From Leuctra nigra (lineage: Eukaryota > Arthropoda > Insecta > Plecoptera > Leuctridae): 64,000 nt of DNA. A program made the position numbers and the translations under genes. Where the stretch lies: the NCBI GenBank assembly GCA_934045905.1, contig OW203762.1, positions 1,798,001 through 1,862,000 of the forward strand, read 5' to 3'. Shown here one piece after another: positions 62,477 to 64,000 of this stretch. Under the pieces are notes generated by a model. That model worked only from the letters and a program-made list of their open reading frames with translations. It had not been told where the DNA came from and did not search any database. The first letter of the stretch is position 1, and each line of letters begins with the position of its first letter.

Positions 62477-62767
62477 AATTGTGAATAATTTGTGCATAGA
62501 TATTTTATTTCATATACCATGACATGTTTTCATGGGCGGTTTGTCCCGTTCATATTTTTACAATAAGAGCCCGCAGCTTCACAGCCAATTTCCACGGATC
62601 AACTTCTTGTTTAACTTCTGTCACACCACACTTCGGAAATTAGAACATGTTCTAAATGATGTAAAAGTTAAGCTCAAGTTCTGTGACAAGAAGTAACTGC
62701 GTGTAAAATACAACATTGTATGAAAGTGACGCAGAAGTTGTTAAAGAAATTGTACCGTGTACAAGTG

Positions 62768-63456
62768 CTTCTGCGAAGTGAGAATGCCATGTTATAATCC
62801 CATCTCATGTGGCTTGGTAAGATTCTGTCTGCGAAGTGAGAATGCCATGTTATAATCCCATCTCATGTGACTTGGTAAGATTCTGTCTGCGAAGTGAGAA
62901 TGCCATGTTATAATCCCATCTCATGTGGCTTGGTAAGATTCTGTCTGCGAAGTGAGAATGCCATGTTATAATCCCATCTCATGTGGCTTGGTAAGATTCT
63001 GTCTGCGAAGTGAGAATGCCATGTTATAATCCCATCTCATGTGACTTGGTAAGATTCTGTCTGCGAAGTGAGAATGCCATGTTATAATCCCATCTCATGT
63101 GACTTGGTAAGATTCTGTCTGCGAAGTGAGAATGCCATGTTATAATCCCATCTCATGTGACTTGGTAAGATTCTGTCTGCGAAGTGAGAATGCCATGTTA
63201 TAATCCCATCTCATGTGACTTGGTAAGATTCTGTCTGCGAAGTGAGAATGCCATGTTATAATCCCATCTCATGTGGCTTGGTAAGATTCTGTCTGCGAAG
63301 TGAGAATGCCATGTTATAATCCCATCTCATGTGGCTTGGTAAGATTCTGTCTGCGAAGTGAGAATGCCATGTTATAATCCCATCTCATGTGGCTTGGTAA
63401 GATTCTGTCTGCGAAGTGAGAATGCCATGTTATAATCCCATCTCATGTGACTTGGT
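62768..63456. repeat. 58-bp minisatellite, about 12 copies
   Basis: Unit TCTGCGAAGTGAGAATGCCA plus TGTTATAATCCCATCTCATG and TGGCTTGGTAAGATTCTG; copies differ chiefly by TGTGGCTTGG/TGTGACTTGG. Confidence 0.97.
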
Positions 63457-64000
63457 CTGCGATGGTAACGCGATGAGAACTTCAGTTTGTTTCACTCAAC
63501 TCAATCTCCTCAGAAACACGATGTAAAACTCTTTCAATGTCGCCGGAGTTTATAGGCTTCGTTGTCTCGGAGCCCGCAAATATAGCTCCACGTAATGTTA
63601 TAATAAAAACTATAGAAATGTTTTATTTTTAAAGTGTTTTAGTATTAAATTTGTTGACACTTTGAGAGTGTAGACAGATAAATTTCCTTCTAATTTCACC
63701 CATGCTCTGTGGAAATGTATAAATGTAGCTGAAAGCCAACGCTCTCTCGGGTTTTAGTCATTCTGGTTGAGGAGGGTTTTAAAATGTCGGAAACATGATA
63801 AAAGCCGGGGTTAGCTCTGTCTCTCTTACTCTCACATGGGTGTAGCTCTGTCCCACTTACTCTCACATCATATGGGTGTAGCTCTGTCTCACTTACTCTC
63901 GCATCAGTATACTTAGTTCTGTCTCTCTCACTCTCATGCATGAAGACATTCAAATGTACGATCAAATACTGCATTCAATTTTCATTCAATTCTTTCATTA
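63457..64000. other. Unassigned DNA with a short degenerate repeat
   Basis: At 63,812-63,940 diverged units of about 35 bp contain GCTCTGTCTC-CTTACTCTCACAT. The minus frame across them is not convincing as a gene. Confidence 0.5.

Overview
This is eukaryotic, multicellular-animal DNA: AT-rich, intron-bearing, with non-LTR retrotransposon reverse transcriptases, tRNA-derived SINEs, many short DNA transposons, satellites and minisatellites, and no bacterial-type operons. The repeat styles (tRNA-headed SINEs, a SINE tail resembling ones common in insects, foldback elements, a Helitron-like family ending in CTAG) suggest an insect, possibly a hemipteran such as a planthopper. That assignment is inference from style, not from a marker gene.

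Layout. 1-10.1 kb: one split gene on the minus strand, not visible as a long ORF. Eight exon-like blocks (10086-9987, 6093-5986, 2741-2657, 2578-2517, 2464-2284, 2105-2059, 878-739, 622-442) have GT/AG borders and matching codon phase at all seven joins. They give one open frame of 904 nt (301 codons) that probably runs past the left edge. I do not recognise the protein. Its introns hold an 83-bp minisatellite, a decayed second copy of two exons, a broken LINE, two tRNA-carrying foldback elements, and a three-deep transposon nest. Its most upstream block abuts a 57-bp array and a 19-bp array (to 11.5 kb).

11.8-25.9 kb: transposon country. Full and partial copies of a Helitron-like family (5' TTGAGCGAGCG, 3' hairpin plus CTAG, inserted between A and T) carry nested hAT, TTAA-flanked and other MITE insertions. 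26-27.3 kb: a 5'-truncated non-LTR retrotransposon with an intact 3' ORF and poly-A tail. 27.4-28.4 kb: promoter-like DNA and a possible first coding exon, partly duplicated at the start of the window. 29.1-33.2 kb: a 4-kb GAT/GATGAC microsatellite. 34-36.5 kb: more Helitron-like copies. 37.8-45 kb: minisatellites (28, 28 and 85 bp), CT and CCTT microsatellites, one SINE, and otherwise unassigned DNA. 45.7-48.7 kb: a 2.95-kb near-perfect palindrome of tRNA-headed SINE units, centred inside a tRNA-like sequence. 49-51.6 kb: composite foldback element and a Helitron end. 51.7-60.2 kb: about 87 copies of a 98-bp satellite with a 3,330-bp higher-order duplication. 60.2-64 kb: unassigned DNA, a TTC array and a 58-bp minisatellite.

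Genes act together little here. The window is mostly intronic and intergenic repeat DNA around one fragmentary gene. The most interesting signal is that tandem arrays in that gene sit on exon borders, and one of them has multiplied a 5' splice site about 15 times.
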